Shown here one piece after another: positions 6,284 through 14,876 of a DNA stretch of 32,903 bases (positions within the stretch are counted from its first letter, which is position 1; each line of letters starts with the position of its first letter). A model generated the notes under the pieces. It was not told the origin of the DNA. It worked only from the letters and a program-made list of their open reading frames with translations, and did no database searches. The translations under genes were made by a program, and so were the position numbers. Source of the stretch: Desulfobulbus propionicus (GTDB lineage: Bacteria > Desulfobacterota > Desulfobulbia > Desulfobulbales > Desulfobulbaceae); assembly GCA_002748755.1 (NCBI GenBank), contig PDTD01000005.1, forward strand, positions 1 through 32,903. The letters are read 5' to 3'.

Positions 6284-8713
6284 GTGGAATTTGACGATAC
6301 TTTGTCAAATAGCATGGACGATTTCGGCGAAAGCCCAAAAGACCTGGAAATACCGGAATCCGTGCCCATGATGGCAGTTCGTGATGTCGTGGTGTTCAAC
6401 TATATGATCATACCGTTGTTTGTTGGGCGTCCTGGATCTGTTGAAGCGGTGAACGAGGCTGTTACCGGTAACAAACTGTTAATGCTGGTGACCCAGAAGG
6501 ATGCCTCCAAGGATGTCCCCGACCCGGAAGACCTGTATGAGGTCGGCATGGTGTCCATGATCATGCGGACCCTTAAACTGCCGGACGGCAGGCTGAAGGT
6601 GCTTGTTCAGGCTTTATCCAAGGCGGAGATTAAAAAAATAATCCAGAAAGAGCCGTATTATCAGGTTGAAATCGACCTGGTCGAAGAGCCCGAGGTAGAA
6701 GATATTTCTGTGGAGGTTGAGGCTTTGATGCGGACGGTCCGTGAGCAGACGGAGAAAATTATGTCGCTCAGAGGGATTCTTTCTTCCGATTTCATGATGA
6801 TCATCAACAACATTGAAGAACCCGGTCGGCTGGCGGATTTGGTTGGCTCGAATCTGCGCCTGAAGATTAGTGAATCCCAGCAGATCCTTGAGACCATAGA
6901 CCCGGTGCAGCGTCTTAAGCTGGTGGCAGATCTGCTCAATAAGGAACTGGAAGTCTCCACCGTGCAGGCCAAGATTCAATCCGATGCCAAGGAGGAAATG
7001 TCCAAGACCCAGCGAGAATATTTTCTCCGTGAACAGATGCAAGCCTTAAAGCGGGAACTGGGTGACGAAGACAGTTACTCCCAGGAGATAGAGGAGTTGC
7101 GGGCCAGTCTGAAAAAGAAAAAAATGCCTAAATACGCCAAAAAAGAGGCCAAAAAGCAGCTCAAACGTCTTGAAATGATGCACCCTGATGCTTCCGAGGC
7201 GAACATTGTTCGAACCTATATCGACTGGTTCCTAGATCTTCCCTGGAAAGAATCCACGAAAGACTGTCTTGATCTCAAGGCAGCGGCGGCGGTGCTGGAC
7301 AGGGATCATTATGGACTGGAAAAGATCAAGGAGCGGATTCTCGAATATTTAGCGGTACGAAAACTCAATAGGAAAACCAAAGGACCTATCATCTGTTTCG
7401 CAGGACCACCGGGCGTTGGAAAGACGTCCCTGGGGCAAGCCATAGCCAAAGCCATGGATCGCAAGTTTTATCGCCTTTCCCTTGGCGGGATGCGTGACGA
7501 AGCTGAAATTCGCGGACATCGAAGGACGTATATTGGTTCCATGCCCGGTCGTATACTGCAGGGATTGAAAAACGTGCAAGCCAACAACCCTGTTTTTATG
7601 ATGGATGAGATTGATAAGATCGGGGACGACTACCGGGGGGATCCTTCCTCGGCGCTGCTGGAGGTGCTGGATCCAGAACAGAACAGATCCTTTTCTGACC
7701 ACTACATGAATCTGCCCTTTGATCTTTCCAAGGTCATGTTCATTACCACAGCCAATCGGACAGATACCATCCCCAGACCATTACTGGACCGCATGGAGGT
7801 CATTCAACTCAGCGGCTATACCCTGGAAGAAAAAATGGCTATTGCCAAACGCTTTCTGTTACCGCGCCAGATAGTCGAAAACGGTATCAAGGCCAGGCAG
7901 ATCAGAATGGCTGACGATATCCTGGAGGATATAATCCGCAGCTATACCCGTGAAGCCGGTGTCCGTAACCTGGAACGGGCCCTGGGTAAGGTGTGTCGCA
8001 AAATTGCCCGGAAAATCGCTGAAGGCGGCAAGGGACCCTATGCCGTATCTGCCAATACACTCCCGCGGTATCTTGGTCCGCCCAAATACATGCCGGAGGA
8101 AGAAATCGATACCTCGGCGCATCCCGGTGTTGCCATCGGTCTGGCCTGGACAGAGGTGGGTGGCGAACTGTTGCACATAGAAACCTCCATTTTGCCGGGG
8201 AAAGGCAAGCTGATCCTTACCGGTCAGTTGGGTGATGTCATGAAAGAATCCGCCCAGGCAGCTTTGAGCTATTGCCGGAGCCGTCACACCGAGTTGGGCG
8301 TGGAACCGAAATATTTTGACGAAATCGATATACATATCCATGTCCCTGCCGGTGCCATACCCAAGGACGGACCATCCGCGGGCATCACTATGACCAGCGC
8401 ACTTTTCTCCGCTATTCTGGATAAGCCGGTGAATAAACATTTTACCATGACCGGGGAAGTCACCCTGCGGGGCAGGGTCCTGCCCATCGGCGGCTTGAAG
8501 GATAAGGCCCTGGCAGCTTTTCGGGCCGGTTTGTCCAAGGTTATTATTCCATATGAGAATGAGAAGGACCTACTTGAAATCCCAGAGGACTTAAGGAAAA
8601 AGATAACCTTCTATCCGGTGAAGCACATGGATGAGGTCGTTGAGCTGACTCTCGGTAAAGAATCCTGTCCCGGTGGCAAGAAAAAGAAGCATCGCTCCGC
8701 CAAGTCCAAGTGA
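6284..8713 (+). CDS. lon: ATP-dependent Lon protease
   Basis: Cytoplasmic AAA+ serine protease that unfolds and degrades damaged and regulatory proteins. Domain order is standard: N-terminal LON substrate domain (about residues 25-220), a coiled helical region, AAA+ module with Walker A GPPGVGKT (374-381) and Walker B FMMDEIDKIG, then the protease domain. The Ser-Lys dyad is intact: Ser698 in PKDGPSAG and Lys741 in GGLKDKALAA, 43 residues apart as in E. coli. The C-terminus ends in a basic lysine-rich tail. I chose the GTG at 6284 (809 residues). The in-frame ATG at 6269 is followed at once by AGGAGG (6272-6277), an ideal ribosome binding site six bases before the GTG, so the ATG is probably not used. 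Confidence 0.96.
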   Translation: MEFDDTLSNSMDDFGESPKDLEIPESVPMMAVRDVVVFNYMIIPLFVGRPGSVEAVNEAVTGNKLLMLVTQKDASKDVPDPEDLYEVGMVSMIMRTLKLPDGRLKVLVQALSKAEIKKIIQKEPYYQVEIDLVEEPEVEDISVEVEALMRTVREQTEKIMSLRGILSSDFMMIINNIEEPGRLADLVGSNLRLKISESQQILETIDPVQRLKLVADLLNKELEVSTVQAKIQSDAKEEMSKTQREYFLREQMQALKRELGDEDSYSQEIEELRASLKKKKMPKYAKKEAKKQLKRLEMMHPDASEANIVRTYIDWFLDLPWKESTKDCLDLKAAAAVLDRDHYGLEKIKERILEYLAVRKLNRKTKGPIICFAGPPGVGKTSLGQAIAKAMDRKFYRLSLGGMRDEAEIRGHRRTYIGSMPGRILQGLKNVQANNPVFMMDEIDKIGDDYRGDPSSALLEVLDPEQNRSFSDHYMNLPFDLSKVMFITTANRTDTIPRPLLDRMEVIQLSGYTLEEKMAIAKRFLLPRQIVENGIKARQIRMADDILEDIIRSYTREAGVRNLERALGKVCRKIARKIAEGGKGPYAVSANTLPRYLGPPKYMPEEEIDTSAHPGVAIGLAWTEVGGELLHIETSILPGKGKLILTGQLGDVMKESAQAALSYCRSRHTELGVEPKYFDEIDIHIHVPAGAIPKDGPSAGITMTSALFSAILDKPVNKHFTMTGEVTLRGRVLPIGGLKDKALAAFRAGLSKVIIPYENEKDLLEIPEDLRKKITFYPVKHMDEVVELTLGKESCPGGKKKKHRSAKSK

Positions 8714-8856
8714 TCTCCTGTCGGCCGCGGAGGACGCTTCATACGGATAGAGAGGGTGCACTTTTCCCCGCATTTTCTCCCTGTGTCGCTGCCTGAGCTG
8801 CGAGAGCCTGATGTAGTTGCTGGAGTTCCCTCTTACAAAAGAATGGCGAGAAAAGA

Positions 8857-8998
8857 ACTCAGGTAAGTCTACACTGTTGCTGGACTCAAGTCTTTTTGAG
8901 TGCTTTCGTTGATTCTTTCTATGAGATAACCAGCACACCTCTGTGCTGGATATTTCGCTCAACTGGACAAGACGTTCATGAGAAATTCGGGCTAAGGC
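8857..8998 (+). repeat. Decayed MITE-like repeat between lon and mltG
   Basis: The right end GTTCATGAGAAATTCGGGCTAAG (quoted in part; it ends near 8998) matches the family, as does the preceding GGACAAGACG. Only the block GAACTCAGGT (8857-8866) remains of the left end, and the core is not recognisable. A perfect 8-bp hairpin, CCAGCACA and TGTGCTGG, lies at 8930-8949. The terminal TAAGG sits at ribosome-binding distance from the mltG start. No convincing terminator for lon was seen in 8714-8856. Confidence 0.5.
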
Positions 8999-9004
8999 GG
9001 GACT

Positions 9005-10015
9005 ATGCATCGTCTGCTTTTTTCTTTTATCGTTCTCTGTATTCTTGGCTTACTCTGCATCGGAGGAGCTGGGATCTGGATGTATAGGTATGCAACCACG
9101 CCGTCGCCGGGGAACGGTTCTGTTCTGGTGCAGATTCCCCGGGGTGCAGGTGTTCGGGATATAGGTGCTGTGCTTGCAGAGCAGCGACTGCTTGAAAATG
9201 ATGTTCGTTATCTCATACTTGTCCGCCTCACCGGAACGGGTACGCGTCTTCAGGCCGGCGAGTTTGAGTTGCAATACGGCTGGACACCACTGCAGGTTCT
9301 ACGCTTTCTTGAGCAGGGGAAGACCTATACCCGTCAGTTGACCATTCCCGAAGGGTTGACCCTGACTGATATAGCTGTCCTGTTTGCTGAGCACGGCTGG
9401 GGAAGCAAGGAAAAACTGACCGATCTTGCTCGGGAAAAGAGCTTTTGTTTAGCCTTGGGTGTCGAGCAGGCATCGTTGGAGGGGTATCTTTTTCCAGACA
9501 CGTATTATCTTACCCGGGGAGAGATGCGTGAGCGCGACCTGCTTGCCATGATGGTTCGCCGCTTTCATGAGGTATGGAGTCAACTGCAGGTGCCGGAACA
9601 GTTCGCATTCAGTCAGCACGAGATTGTCACCCTTGCCTCCATGGTTGAAAAAGAGACCGGAACGGCGGCAGAGCGGCCGCTTATCTCCCGGGTCTTTATT
9701 AATCGACTTGAACGGGGGATGCGATTGCAATCCGATCCCACAGTCATCTACGGATTAAAGACTTTCAATGGCAATTTGACCCGCTCCGACCTCCGTACAC
9801 CGAGTCCCTATAACACCTATGTGGTGCAGGGTATACCTGCCGGACCCATCTGCAATCCTGGCAGGGATGCGCTGGAGGCGATCCTGCTCCCGGCAGAGAC
9901 AGATGCGCTTTATTTTGTTTCCCGAAATGACGGCCGCCATCATTTTTCCACCACACTCAAAGAGCATAATCGAGCGGTTCGAAAGTATCAAAAAAAGAGA
10001 AAAAGGGCCAAATAA
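9005..10015 (+). CDS. mltG: Endolytic murein transglycosylase MltG (YceG family)
   Basis: Inner-membrane enzyme that cleaves nascent peptidoglycan strands and is thought to set glycan chain length. The 336-residue protein has one N-terminal membrane helix (about residues 4-27). An extracytoplasmic LysM-like region follows, then the YceG catalytic domain. Signature segments are EGYLFPDTYYL, LASMVEKETG with catalytic Glu215, LQSDPTVIYG and the TPSPYNTY loop, all intact. The C-terminus is strongly basic. The start is supported by TAAGG, which comes from the right edge of the upstream repeat remnant. Seven codons of lysine and arginine near the end are followed by the cold-shock gene, apparently with its own promoter. 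Confidence 0.95.
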   Translation: MHRLLFSFIVLCILGLLCIGGAGIWMYRYATTPSPGNGSVLVQIPRGAGVRDIGAVLAEQRLLENDVRYLILVRLTGTGTRLQAGEFELQYGWTPLQVLRFLEQGKTYTRQLTIPEGLTLTDIAVLFAEHGWGSKEKLTDLAREKSFCLALGVEQASLEGYLFPDTYYLTRGEMRERDLLAMMVRRFHEVWSQLQVPEQFAFSQHEIVTLASMVEKETGTAAERPLISRVFINRLERGMRLQSDPTVIYGLKTFNGNLTRSDLRTPSPYNTYVVQGIPAGPICNPGRDALEAILLPAETDALYFVSRNDGRHHFSTTLKEHNRAVRKYQKKRKRAK

Positions 10016-10039
10016 CCTAATAATCGCTTTGTTTTTAGA

Positions 10040-10045
10040 TATAAT
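10040..10045 (+). promoter_or_regulatory. Possible -10 box (TATAAT) for the cold-shock gene
   Basis: A perfect TATAAT just after mltG; no good -35 is visible at the right distance. Use of this site would give a 5' untranslated region of about 140 bases, in keeping with the long leaders of cold-shock mRNAs. Confidence 0.35.
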
Positions 10046-10190
10046 GATGGTATGTTCGTGCCCATTCAGAAGATCACGCACCACTGCTGGGCAGTATGTA
10101 TAAGAGGTGGATACCTTTTCGAGAGGGTACTGTAGTTTTGGTGGTTGCGGGATAAAACGTGTAGTCTTAATTAGGGAGAACGTAAGGGCA

Positions 10191-10391
10191 ATGTTGAAAG
10201 GTACTGTAAAGTGGTTTAACGAGTCAAAGGGATTTGGTTTTATTGAGCAGGAAGAGGGGCGTGATGTGTTTGTGCATTACTCGGCTATCAGCGGGTCAGG
10301 GTTCAGAACCCTCAACGAGGGTGACAAAGTCGAATTTGAAATTGTTGATGGCCCAAAAGGTCCTGCGGCAGCAAATGTGTTAAAGCAATAG
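10191..10391 (+). CDS. Cold-shock protein, CspA family
   Basis: A 66-residue single cold-shock domain that binds single-stranded RNA and DNA and melts mRNA secondary structure. It has RNP1 KGFGFI (13-18) and RNP2 VFVHY (26-30), and ends in the usual [10 protein letters not shown] segment. A longer in-frame reading from 10107 is possible. I place the start at the ATG at 10191 because the family begins [10 protein letters not shown] and AAGGG lies just upstream. The leader is long and the gene is followed by a strong terminator, so it is probably transcribed alone. Confidence 0.94.
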   Translation: MLKGTVKWFNESKGFGFIEQEEGRDVFVHYSAISGSGFRTLNEGDKVEFEIVDGPKGPAAANVLKQ

Positions 10392-10401
10392 GATATATGC
10401 A

Positions 10402-10441
10402 GGTTGTCCAGCGAGTCTCTGGGGGTGGACACAGGACAACC
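10402..10441 (+). other. Inverted repeat in the cold-shock 3' untranslated region
   Basis: GGTTGTCC (10402-10409) can pair with GGACAACC (10434-10441) around a 24-base loop, ten bases before the terminator stem. It might stabilise the 3' end of the mRNA. Confidence 0.4.
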
Positions 10442-10451
10442 GGACGATCTG

Positions 10452-10490
10452 AGGCAGCTGCTGATACGTTCAGCAGCTGCCTTCTTTTTT
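10452..10490 (+). terminator. Strong rho-independent terminator after the cold-shock gene
   Basis: A perfect stem of at least 12 bp, GGCAGCTGCTGA (10453-10464) with TCAGCAGCTGCC (10470-10481), loop TACGT, then TTCTTTTTT. This is the clearest terminator in the window. Confidence 0.93.
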
Positions 10491-10548
10491 GGTATTTTCA
10501 GTTACCTCATATGCAGGCTGACAACCTTTCCTGTGAACGAGGTGGCTA

Positions 10549-10775
10549 TTCCGGATTTCTCATGAATATTGTGTGAAACGTATAAAATAACTATAAAAAT
10601 CAATCAGTGAGAGAATAAATACCTTGCAGCTGATCTCTTCATAATGTTCACCAGAAATCAGCCTAGGCGGCACCATCTTCGCCAGTGTCTTGCCAGCAAA
10701 GAGAGAGTACAATACTATGTACTGCCAGAATCTTTGCATCTGGTACCGTCTGAATGGATAAGAAATCCGGGCTGT
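10549..10775 (-). repeat. MITE-like intergenic repeat, inverted copy upstream of nadE
   Basis: About 227 bp, opposite in orientation to the other copies. Both termini are recognisable: CCGGATTTCTCATGA at 10551-10565 and AAGAAATCCGGGC at 10760-10772. Read on the minus strand it has the family left block (ACGGTACCAG) and the core GGCGAAGATGGTGCCGCCT. It ends inside the open frame that precedes nadE. Confidence 0.75.
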
Positions 10776-10804
10776 GTATCAACTCCATTACAGTAAGCGA
10801 AGCC

Positions 10805-12436
10805 GTGAAAGTTGCCCTTGTTCAGACGAATCCGATAGTCGGCGCATTTGAGATTAATGTGCAGAACGTTCTTGCCTGGCTGGAGAAAGCCACAATACAT
10901 TCTTGCGATCTCGTTATTTTCCCAGAGTTGACCTTATGCGGATCTCCTCCGCAGGACTATCTGGAACGGGAGGCCTTTATAAAGGCCCATGATCAAGCCC
11001 TGGAACAGGTCATAGAGGCCGTGGAAGACCACATAACTTGCATTGTCGGCGTTCTCGAGCAGAGGGACGGACCCGGGAAAAAGCTCTACAATGCCGCCTT
11101 TGTTTTGTCCGGGGGCAGGGTGCTCTACCGGGCTCGAAAACAATTGCTTCCCAACTATGATATCTTTGATGAAACCAGGTATTTTGAACCAGGTACCGAG
11201 TCTCTGGTTTTTCCTCTGCAGGGATACACCTTCGGCTTGACCCTGTGTGAGGATATCTGTGGGCAGCAGGACAAGTACATCCTGAATCCCCTGGATACCT
11301 ATACTCATGGTCCGGTTCAGCCTGACTGCCTGATCAATATCTCGGCTTCACCATATTATCACGGAAAGCTGCGCAAGCGAAATCTGCTCTTTCAACGTAT
11401 CTGTCGTGATCGGAATAGGCCTCTTCTCTTCGTTAACCAGACCGGAGGGCAGGACGGGCTTATCTTTGACGGGCATTCTCTGGTTATGAATGGCCAGGGA
11501 AGGATAGTTGCAGCAGGGAAAGGTTTTGCTGAGGAGATGTTGATCGTTGATGATCTTTTTGCTCAGGACGATGTCCCAGGCCTGGTCGTAGAGGATTGCC
11601 TGGAGGATGTCGCCGAGGCCCTCTGCCTCGGTGTCCGCGATTATCTGCATAAAACCGGATTCAAAAAAGCTGTGCTCGGATTGTCCGGCGGCATTGATTC
11701 CGCACTGACTGCTGTGGTAGCCTGCAGGGCCCTAGGGCCGGATAATGTTCTCTGTGTTGCCATGCCTTCTCCTTATACATCCCAGGCATCCATAGATGAT
11801 GCCCGGCAGCTTGCCGCAAATCTAGGTTGCGGTTTTGAATTGCTTCCCATTGCAGGGATAATGGAAACCTATTCAAAAACCCTGGCAGATCTTTTTGCGG
11901 ACACAGAAGAGGATGTCACAGAACAGAACATCCAGGCAAGGATTCGAGGCAATCTTCTGATGGCGATTGCGAATAAAACAGGCGCCCTCCTGCTTTCCAC
12001 AGGCAACAAGTCGGAGATGGCGGTGGGGTACTGTACTTTGTATGGGGATATGAGCGGAGGGCTGGCAGTGCTTGCCGATGTCCCCAAAGTTATGGTATAC
12101 AAGCTGGCGCATTTTTTTAACAAAGAGCAGGAGGTGATCCCGGTGCGGACAATAACCCGTCCGCCAACCGCTGAACTGAAACCAGACCAAACGGATCAGG
12201 ATGACCTTCCTGCCTACGAAGTGCTGGATCCTATTCTATGCGCCTACCTGGAAGAGCAAAAGAGTATTGAAGAGATCGTGGGGCTCGGATTTGATGCCCA
12301 TGTGGTGCATGACATTGTGCGTCGAATACAGCGTAATGAGTATAAACGAAAACAGGCGCCCCTGGGCATAAAGGTCACCAGCAAGGCTTTTGGCCATGGA
12401 CGACGCTATCCGGTGATGCAGCAATTTCAGGAGTAA
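10805..12436 (+). CDS. nadE: Glutamine-dependent NAD+ synthetase
   Basis: Makes NAD+ from deamido-NAD+, ATP and glutamine in the cytoplasm. The N-terminal nitrilase-type glutaminase domain has its triad Glu41 (FPELTLCG), Lys112 (RKQLLPNYD) and Cys148 (LCEDICG). The C-terminal synthetase domain has the PP-loop LSGGIDS (293-299). Length 543 residues from the chosen start, normal for the two-domain form. The open frame extends back to an ATG at 10754, but those first 17 codons begin in the end of a repeat element. The family typically begins at the segment KVALVQTNP, so I chose the GTG at 10805. Ribosome binding site is weak (AAGCGA). No terminator is evident before the cytochrome gene. Confidence 0.94.
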   Translation: MKVALVQTNPIVGAFEINVQNVLAWLEKATIHSCDLVIFPELTLCGSPPQDYLEREAFIKAHDQALEQVIEAVEDHITCIVGVLEQRDGPGKKLYNAAFVLSGGRVLYRARKQLLPNYDIFDETRYFEPGTESLVFPLQGYTFGLTLCEDICGQQDKYILNPLDTYTHGPVQPDCLINISASPYYHGKLRKRNLLFQRICRDRNRPLLFVNQTGGQDGLIFDGHSLVMNGQGRIVAAGKGFAEEMLIVDDLFAQDDVPGLVVEDCLEDVAEALCLGVRDYLHKTGFKKAVLGLSGGIDSALTAVVACRALGPDNVLCVAMPSPYTSQASIDDARQLAANLGCGFELLPIAGIMETYSKTLADLFADTEEDVTEQNIQARIRGNLLMAIANKTGALLLSTGNKSEMAVGYCTLYGDMSGGLAVLADVPKVMVYKLAHFFNKEQEVIPVRTITRPPTAELKPDQTDQDDLPAYEVLDPILCAYLEEQKSIEEIVGLGFDAHVVHDIVRRIQRNEYKRKQAPLGIKVTSKAFGHGRRYPVMQQFQE

Positions 12437-12600
12437 CAGTCCTGCGACAGTGCAGCTCCCTTCCATGAGCGCAGCAGAGGCAGCCCGTTTCTGTTTATGC
12501 AGGTCAGTTTGCTGCAGTTCGTACTGTATGGCAAAGGGGTTTGGCCTGCATTGTCTTTGAGACTGTCCGCCTTTGGCATTGTTTTGAGCCCATCTTGGTC

Positions 12601-14379
12601 ATGAAGAGTCCTTCCCGTCGGATCCTTTCCGCATTTTTCTTTGTGTTGCTTGTAGTTGTCCTTACAGGCTATCTGATGTATCAGGAGCAGACAGTCAAAC
12701 GACCCGGGCAGCTTGCTGTGACAACGGCAGGGCATGTTGAAATGTGTCTGACTTGCCATAAGGACGAAAAATTGGACGGTGCGCATGACAGAACTGTGCT
12801 CGGCTGCTCGCCCTGTCATCTTGGCGATGCTCTGGCAGTGGAAAAGGACAAGGCCCATGCTGGTATGGTTCGCAACCCAGGTGATTTACGGGTTGTGGAG
12901 AAGACGTGTAGCGTTGAGGGGTGCCACCCGGCGGATGTCCACAAGGTGAAGAACTCGTTGATGGCGACCAACAGGGGAATCCTCTCGACTTTACTGTACT
13001 ATTGGGGAGAAAGCGAAACACAGGAGAGTGAACTTACGGTTGAGCAGTTGCTGGAAAGCGGACAAACCTCTCTGGCGCTGGATTATTTTAGGAAACTCTG
13101 TGCAACCTGTCATCTGTGGAAACAAAAGAATGATTTGCCTGGATCACCGGCTTTTTTCAATGAAAAAGGCGGGGGGTGTTCAGCCTGCCATTATATCCCA
13201 GGCCGGGGCGCTGTCCGTGCCACGGTGACGGATTTTGAGCATGATGTTGCTGTTGTGGGTGCACATGGCAAACTGAAAAAGCCGCACCCTTTGATAACAT
13301 CCAAGGTGCCTGAGGAAAATTGTATTCGTTGTCATAACAGATCTGGGCGTATCGGTTTATCGTACATCGGCCTTTTTGAGGCAGAAGGCTATGGCACGCC
13401 TTATGAAATGGGCAGAACATCTGGCAAGAAACTGCCGGGTGATCGCTTTTATCTGGAGCTTGCCGCAGACATTCATCATGTGAAAGGTATGGTGTGCATT
13501 GACTGTCATACCCGTGAGGAAATCATGGGAGACGGAACGAGTTATGCCCATTATGAGGAGCAGCTTGAGATCAGTTGTCATACCTGCCATGGGAAACAGC
13601 CTGGTATAACTCGGAAGAATACTGTCATTAGCAATATAACTGTACAAGGATCGCAATCTTTTCTCTCTGGTAAGATTGATGGGCGGCAAAGACTGCTCAG
13701 ACAGCCTAAAAAGGAGATTTGTCTGTACCCAGGACATGCCAGAGTGACCTGTGAAGCTTGTCATTCAACCTGGGTGCCGCAGTGCTACGGTTGTCATGCC
13801 AAAAGAGATGCGCGAGAGACGCATCTGGATAAGTTGAGCCTGGAGGAAACCGCCGGCTGGTGGGAAGAGGGACGGAGCTATATTCGCTATGAAAAGCCTA
13901 TGCTGGCAGTGTGGGGAGATGAAATCGTTGTTGTGACACCCGGATGCCAGGATATCGTGACACGTATTGGTGAGGATGGAGAAATAGAAGGGGGGATGAA
14001 CAGATTTACAATGGCTGCCATTAATCCGCATACCACCCAGGCGGCTGGCCGGACGTGCCAGGATTGCCATGCCTCGCCCAAGACCGTAGGCCTTGGAGAG
14101 GGCACTGTCTTCAAGCGCAACGGCAAATGGGTTTTTGTCCCGGTAGATCGCGGCACCGATACCCTAGAGGGTAGAACAGTAGGTTTTGATAATTTTGTCA
14201 CCATTGAGGGAAAGCCTCTTCAGTATGGTTCCAGAGAAAACTTGCGCCCCTTTAACCGCGAAGAACTGTATCGAATCCTGCGGGTTGGTTTATGTCTGGA
14301 GTGTCATACCTCCTACAACGATCCGGTATACAAAGCGTATGACCGGGAAAAATCCTGCCCGGTGTATCAAGAACCGTAA
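12601..14379 (+). CDS. Membrane-anchored multiheme cytochrome c with twelve predicted heme sites
   Basis: A 592-residue exported electron-transfer protein. One N-terminal hydrophobic helix (about residues 8-26) without an evident cleavage or lipobox site suggests anchoring in the inner membrane with the rest periplasmic. Eleven CxxCH motifs were counted (CLTCH, CSPCH, CATCH, CSACH, CIRCH, CIDCH, CHTCH, CEACH, CYGCH, CQDCH, CLECH), from residue 49 to 569. There is also one CSVEGCH, a CX4CH variant that can bind heme in some cytochromes. Extra histidines could serve as distal ligands. I recognise no named family; partner and substrate are unknown. The start is the ATG at 12601, preceded by the basic MKSPSRR, but the ribosome binding site is poor; a TTG at 12541 is possible. 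It stands between nadE and a repeat. Confidence 0.88.
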   Translation: MKSPSRRILSAFFFVLLVVVLTGYLMYQEQTVKRPGQLAVTTAGHVEMCLTCHKDEKLDGAHDRTVLGCSPCHLGDALAVEKDKAHAGMVRNPGDLRVVEKTCSVEGCHPADVHKVKNSLMATNRGILSTLLYYWGESETQESELTVEQLLESGQTSLALDYFRKLCATCHLWKQKNDLPGSPAFFNEKGGGCSACHYIPGRGAVRATVTDFEHDVAVVGAHGKLKKPHPLITSKVPEENCIRCHNRSGRIGLSYIGLFEAEGYGTPYEMGRTSGKKLPGDRFYLELAADIHHVKGMVCIDCHTREEIMGDGTSYAHYEEQLEISCHTCHGKQPGITRKNTVISNITVQGSQSFLSGKIDGRQRLLRQPKKEICLYPGHARVTCEACHSTWVPQCYGCHAKRDARETHLDKLSLEETAGWWEEGRSYIRYEKPMLAVWGDEIVVVTPGCQDIVTRIGEDGEIEGGMNRFTMAAINPHTTQAAGRTCQDCHASPKTVGLGEGTVFKRNGKWVFVPVDRGTDTLEGRTVGFDNFVTIEGKPLQYGSRENLRPFNREELYRILRVGLCLECHTSYNDPVYKAYDREKSCPVYQEP

Positions 14380-14481
14380 GTTGGGCCCGCTTGGATGGTC
14401 ACCACTTTTTGCGATATGCTTACAAACGTATTTTTGGAGATAGATCAATGAAATAATACGAAAACAGTGTATTGGCCATGC

Positions 14482-14510
14482 TTCTGCTCAGGGAGACTGC
14501 GGGAGCAGAA
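14482..14510 (+). other. Inverted repeat downstream of the cytochrome gene
   Basis: TTCTGCTC (14482-14489) pairs with GAGCAGAA (14503-14510) around a 13-base loop. No T run follows, so it may be a weak or factor-dependent terminator or an mRNA-stabilising stem. Confidence 0.4.
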
Positions 14511-14518
14511 ACAACCTA

Positions 14519-14746
14519 CCCCTGATTTCCTGTGCGCTCAAGCGGTGCCAGGTTCGGTCCTTTTGGTCCCCCTCATTCTCCTTGGGTATATGTGCTGCCA
14601 AAAATTCTGCCCAAGATGGGGTCGACTGGGCTAAGCTTTGGTGTGCACTTGGAGTAACTGGCTACAGCTCATTTGTTTTGTAATTTATTGTTTTTATATT
14701 GTATTTTTTATTTTACCCGCAGTTTTTTATGAGAAGTTCGGGTTAA
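14519..14746 (+). repeat. MITE-like intergenic repeat, copy 2
   Basis: About 228 bp. It carries the left block CGGTGCCAGGTTCGGTCC, the core CTGCCCAAGATGGGGTC, and the right end TATGAGAAGTTCGGGTTAA. The left terminus is degraded (CCTGATTTCC). The right half is very AT-rich and contains a promoter-like pair. Together with the leader downstream it fills the gap between the cytochrome and the aminotransferase. Confidence 0.75.
14673..14700 (+). promoter_or_regulatory. Possible aminotransferase promoter inside repeat copy 2
   Basis: TTGTTT and TATATT separated by 16 bases, in the AT-rich right half of the repeat. It would start a transcript near 14707 with a leader of about 170 bases. The surrounding composition makes chance matches likely. 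Confidence 0.3.
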
Positions 14747-14760
14747 CAGCAGATACAGAC

Positions 14761-14869
14761 GGACAGGAAGTGCAATCAGGGTGGGAGATGCCCGTACGCG
14801 GGAGCGACAGGGCACACACAGGTCCTTGATTGCCTTCGTTTGGTCCTCCTGCAATAGTCCTTAAAGGAG
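14761..14869 (+). promoter_or_regulatory. Candidate structured mRNA leader of the aminotransferase gene
   Basis: An interrupted long stem can form from GGAC/GTCC (14761-14764 with 14843-14846), GAAG/CTTC (14767-14770 with 14834-14837) and GCAATCA/TGATTGC (14772-14778 with 14827-14833). Inside it, CCCG/CGGG (14791-14794 with 14799-14802) competes with GCCC/GGGC (14790-14793 with 14810-14813). After it, CTCCT (14846-14850) can pair with the ribosome binding site AGGAG (14865-14869), sharing base 14846 with the long stem. It matches no riboswitch class that I recognise. Confidence 0.4.
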
Positions 14870-14876
14870 AAACAGC

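Noticed and set aside
7859-8440. 193-codon minus-strand frame in lon
   Set aside because: Antisense to the conserved AAA+ and protease domains of Lon, with no family features.
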